From the NCBI RefSeq assembly GCF_900541605.1, contig NZ_UQKJ01000093.1, positions 1 through 7,572 of the forward strand: 7,572 bases of DNA, in the 5' to 3' direction. A program made the translations under genes and the position numbers. Of this stretch, positions 6,382 to 7,572 are shown one piece after another. The notes under the pieces were generated by a model. The model did not search any database, was not told where the DNA came from, and saw nothing but the letters and a program-made list of their open reading frames with translations. The stretch's first letter is position 1. Each line of letters starts with the position of its first letter. This DNA is from an uncultured Dialister sp. (GTDB lineage Bacteria; Bacillota; Negativicutes; Veillonellales; Dialisteraceae).

Positions 6382-6405
6382 AAAAAGCTGACAGCTGGCA
6401 GTCAG
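6382..6405 (-). terminator. Possible terminator of the DUF4236 gene
   Basis: On the minus strand CTGAC (6405-6401) pairs with GTCAG (6392-6388), and the stem is followed by CTTTTTG (T-run at 6386-6382). The 5-bp stem is weak, but the location, about 45 nt past the stop codon, fits. Confidence 0.4.
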
Positions 6406-6448
6406 GAGCCCCGTCCGTCTGCATGACGCTCAGCCAATGGAATGCTTT

Positions 6449-6997
6449 TCACAACGAGCACATGATGATCACAAAACCCATGATACCCACCAGCAGGAGG
6501 ACCGTCTTTATCGTAATTCCGAAAATCTCAAAGCTGCTTTCGCGGTGCGGCGCCAGGGTGGTGGGAGCAGACGGCGATGGAGGTGTGACCGATTGTTCTA
6601 TGGGAGATCCGCAGTTGGGGCAGAAATGGATCTGCCCATTATCTACCCATACACTGCCGCATTTCGGACAGCGGAGAGTGGCAGGCTGGGGAAGGGGCTC
6701 CGGTTCATGGAGAAGGTCAGCGCCGCAGTTTGGGCAATTCGTCCAAAATTTCCGCATGTGGTGGCCGCAGTAGGGACACACAGAAATGAATGGCTTTCCT
6801 CCGGCGGCGGTTTTGTAGGATCGGTACTTCGTATAGGAAATCCCGGTGCCCGGTATGCCCACTGTGGACCGGACACCCTTACTGCCAATGGTAATCCTCG
6901 CTCCCCGGGGACCGATGGACGTAGAAATACCCCTCTTTCCCAGGTTAATAGTCACGCCGGGCATGATTCTGATACGCCGGTGAAATCGAAAAGCCAT
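6449..6997 (-). CDS. DUF4236 protein with two zinc ribbons and a C-terminal membrane anchor
   Basis: The 182-residue protein has four parts. Residues 1-56 are a clear DUF4236 domain (PF14020): MAFRFHRRIRIMPGVTINLG, then GPRGARITIGSKGVRSTVGI, ending PGTGISYT. Next comes a zinc ribbon with C74/C77 and C88/C91, then a second with C110/C113 and C126/C129, joined by a Pro-rich linker (98-105). After a Ser/Pro/Thr spacer (136-150) a single hydrophobic helix (about 159-180) ends the protein, suggesting a tail-anchored membrane protein with the ribbons on the cytoplasmic side. The function of DUF4236 is unknown; it is found in accessory and phage-like settings and joined to other domains. The ATG at 6997 has AAAAGGAGG (7014-7006) 8 nt upstream. 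The gene lies between two direct repeat copies. Confidence 0.88.
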   Translation of the reverse strand: MAFRFHRRIRIMPGVTINLGKRGISTSIGPRGARITIGSKGVRSTVGIPGTGISYTKYRSYKTAAGGKPFISVCPYCGHHMRKFWTNCPNCGADLLHEPEPLPQPATLRCPKCGSVWVDNGQIHFCPNCGSPIEQSVTPPSPSAPTTLAPHRESSFEIFGITIKTVLLLVGIMGFVIIMCSL

Positions 6998-7033
6998 GAG
7001 ACGAGCCTCCTTTTGTAATTACTGTTCTTCTTT

Positions 7034-7039
7034 ATTTTA
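7034..7039 (-). promoter_or_regulatory. Weak -10 candidate for the DUF4236 gene
   Basis: TAAAAT reads on the minus strand about 37 nt before the start codon, inside an AT-rich patch (7011-7040) set in GC-richer DNA. No convincing -35 was found at 16-18 bp. Confidence 0.25.
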
Positions 7040-7155
7040 TCACGGAAGGGGGCAGACGTGACTGTGTCCTGGGGACAGGGGTATGACTTCCTCATGGCAG
7101 TGCCTGATGACCAGGGGAGGAGGCGCTGATAAGATTGAGACTGAGGTCGAGGTGG

Positions 7156-7383
7156 GGCAGCGGCTTCGCTGCAGATGAAATTCTAATAACTCTGCACCTG
7201 AAACGTGCAGTGAACACTGCAGTAGACCCACTTTCTCGAGAGAGGGGAGTCCGGTGGGAAAAGTTTCACAGGACGATCAATCGCTCGATGGTTCTCTGCG
7301 AGTCCCGTTTGATTGTCTCCTCAGAGGGGGAGGTCAGCTGATGAGAACTGATGGGTTTGGCCCAAAGACCCGACTGGCTCAAG
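7156..7383 (+). repeat. Diverged direct repeat, copy 2
   Basis: It carries the same two blocks in the same order as copy 1: block A at 7156-7197 and block B at 7364-7383, with about 135 nt more between them. That extra segment consists largely of hairpins. The two copies start 912 bp apart and bracket the DUF4236 gene. Confidence 0.6.
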
Positions 7384-7450
7384 AACCCATCTGATCAAAT
7401 ATATCGCCAGCCAGTCCAGCGCCGTTGGCGGCATCATTATTTGCGGCGCT
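7157..7450 (+). ncRNA. Candidate structured RNA: six successive hairpins
   Basis: Six separate pairings follow one another: GCAGCG/CGCTGC (7157-7162, 7167-7172), CTGCAC/GTGCAG (7192-7197, 7205-7210), CCCAC/GTGGG (7227-7231, 7254-7258), GACGATCAA/TTGATTGTC (7272-7280, 7309-7317; enclosing CTCG/CGAG), GATGGGTT/AACCCATC (7350-7357, 7384-7391) and AGCGCCG/CGGCGCT (7418-7424, 7444-7450). It matches none of tRNA, tmRNA, RNase P, SRP RNA or T-box by eye. A folded RNA or a hairpin-rich non-autonomous repeat would both fit. No promoter or terminator is clear. The rest of 6998-7572 shows no supported gene. Confidence 0.4.
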
Positions 7451-7513
7451 ATATGAATTGTGTTGTTGCCGAAACTATTCCTCATTCCTGATTTTTTCGT
7501 GCTGCCACCACTA

Positions 7514-7572
7514 CTAAGGAAACGCTGATTTAATCAAGAAAATATCGTCAGAAAACACTCTTTCCTGTAAAA
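7514..7572 (+). mobile_element. Partial end of an IS5-like element or MITE
   Basis: CTAA (7514-7517) is followed by GGAAACGCTGATTTAATC (7518-7535), an inverted near-copy of the left-edge end (16 of 18). The element extends rightward out of the window, and its visible interior (7536-7572) is AT-rich with no gene. The assignment rests on the paired ends and the YTAR-like flanks. Confidence 0.4.

Noticed and set aside
7135..7341. A 68-codon ORF across repeat copy 2
   Set aside because: TTG start, overlap with several strong hairpins and truncation in copy 1 make it unsafe to call; kept only as a finding about the shared frame.
7351..7491. A 46-codon ORF with an ATG start in the right-hand non-coding region
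   Set aside because: No ribosome binding site, overlap with two hairpins and no recognisable protein similarity.

Overview
The window looks like chromosome of a moderate-GC Firmicutes-type bacterium. The L32 and S15 proteins, the strong SD sequences and the consensus sigma-A promoters fit the Negativicutes (Dialister/Megasphaera/Veillonella-like), but that placement is inferred from protein look-alikes and was not searched.

Layout, left to right. Positions 1-100 look like the end of an insertion element or MITE whose body lies off the left edge. rpmF (L32) follows as a single-gene unit with a perfect TTGACA-N17-TATAAT promoter and its own terminator. A four-gene plus-strand ABC transporter operon of the TrpXYZ type (PF04392 binding proteins, probably for aromatic amino acids) fills 742-4604: a lipoprotein binding protein, a second diverged binding protein with a membrane anchor instead of a lipobox, a permease, and an ATPase. 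A strong hairpin without a U-tract lies between the two binding-protein genes. A bidirectional terminator at 4607-4652 separates the operon from a convergent minus-strand gene of unknown function (4862-5608). The 3' side of that gene carries an open +1 frame running right up to the terminator, so the gene may once have been longer. rpsO (S15) reads rightward from its own promoter through a structured leader and ends at a strong terminator.

The right part (6154-7572) is accessory-like. It holds a minus-strand DUF4236/double zinc-ribbon/membrane-anchor gene (6449-6997) lying between two diverged direct copies of an unknown repeat (blocks at 6244-6336 and 7156-7383). The second copy sits in about 300 nt of non-coding DNA that can form six successive hairpins, a candidate structured RNA or non-autonomous repeat. 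The right edge (7514-7572) carries an inverted copy of the terminal sequence seen at the left edge, so both ends of the window may lie inside members of one insertion-element family.

The two ribosomal-protein genes are separated from the partners they often have (yceD/plsX for rpmF, pnp for rpsO). The best leads are the paired binding proteins, the duplicated hairpin-rich non-coding element around the DUF4236 gene, the possible frameshifted tail at 4651-4861, and the matching insertion-type ends.
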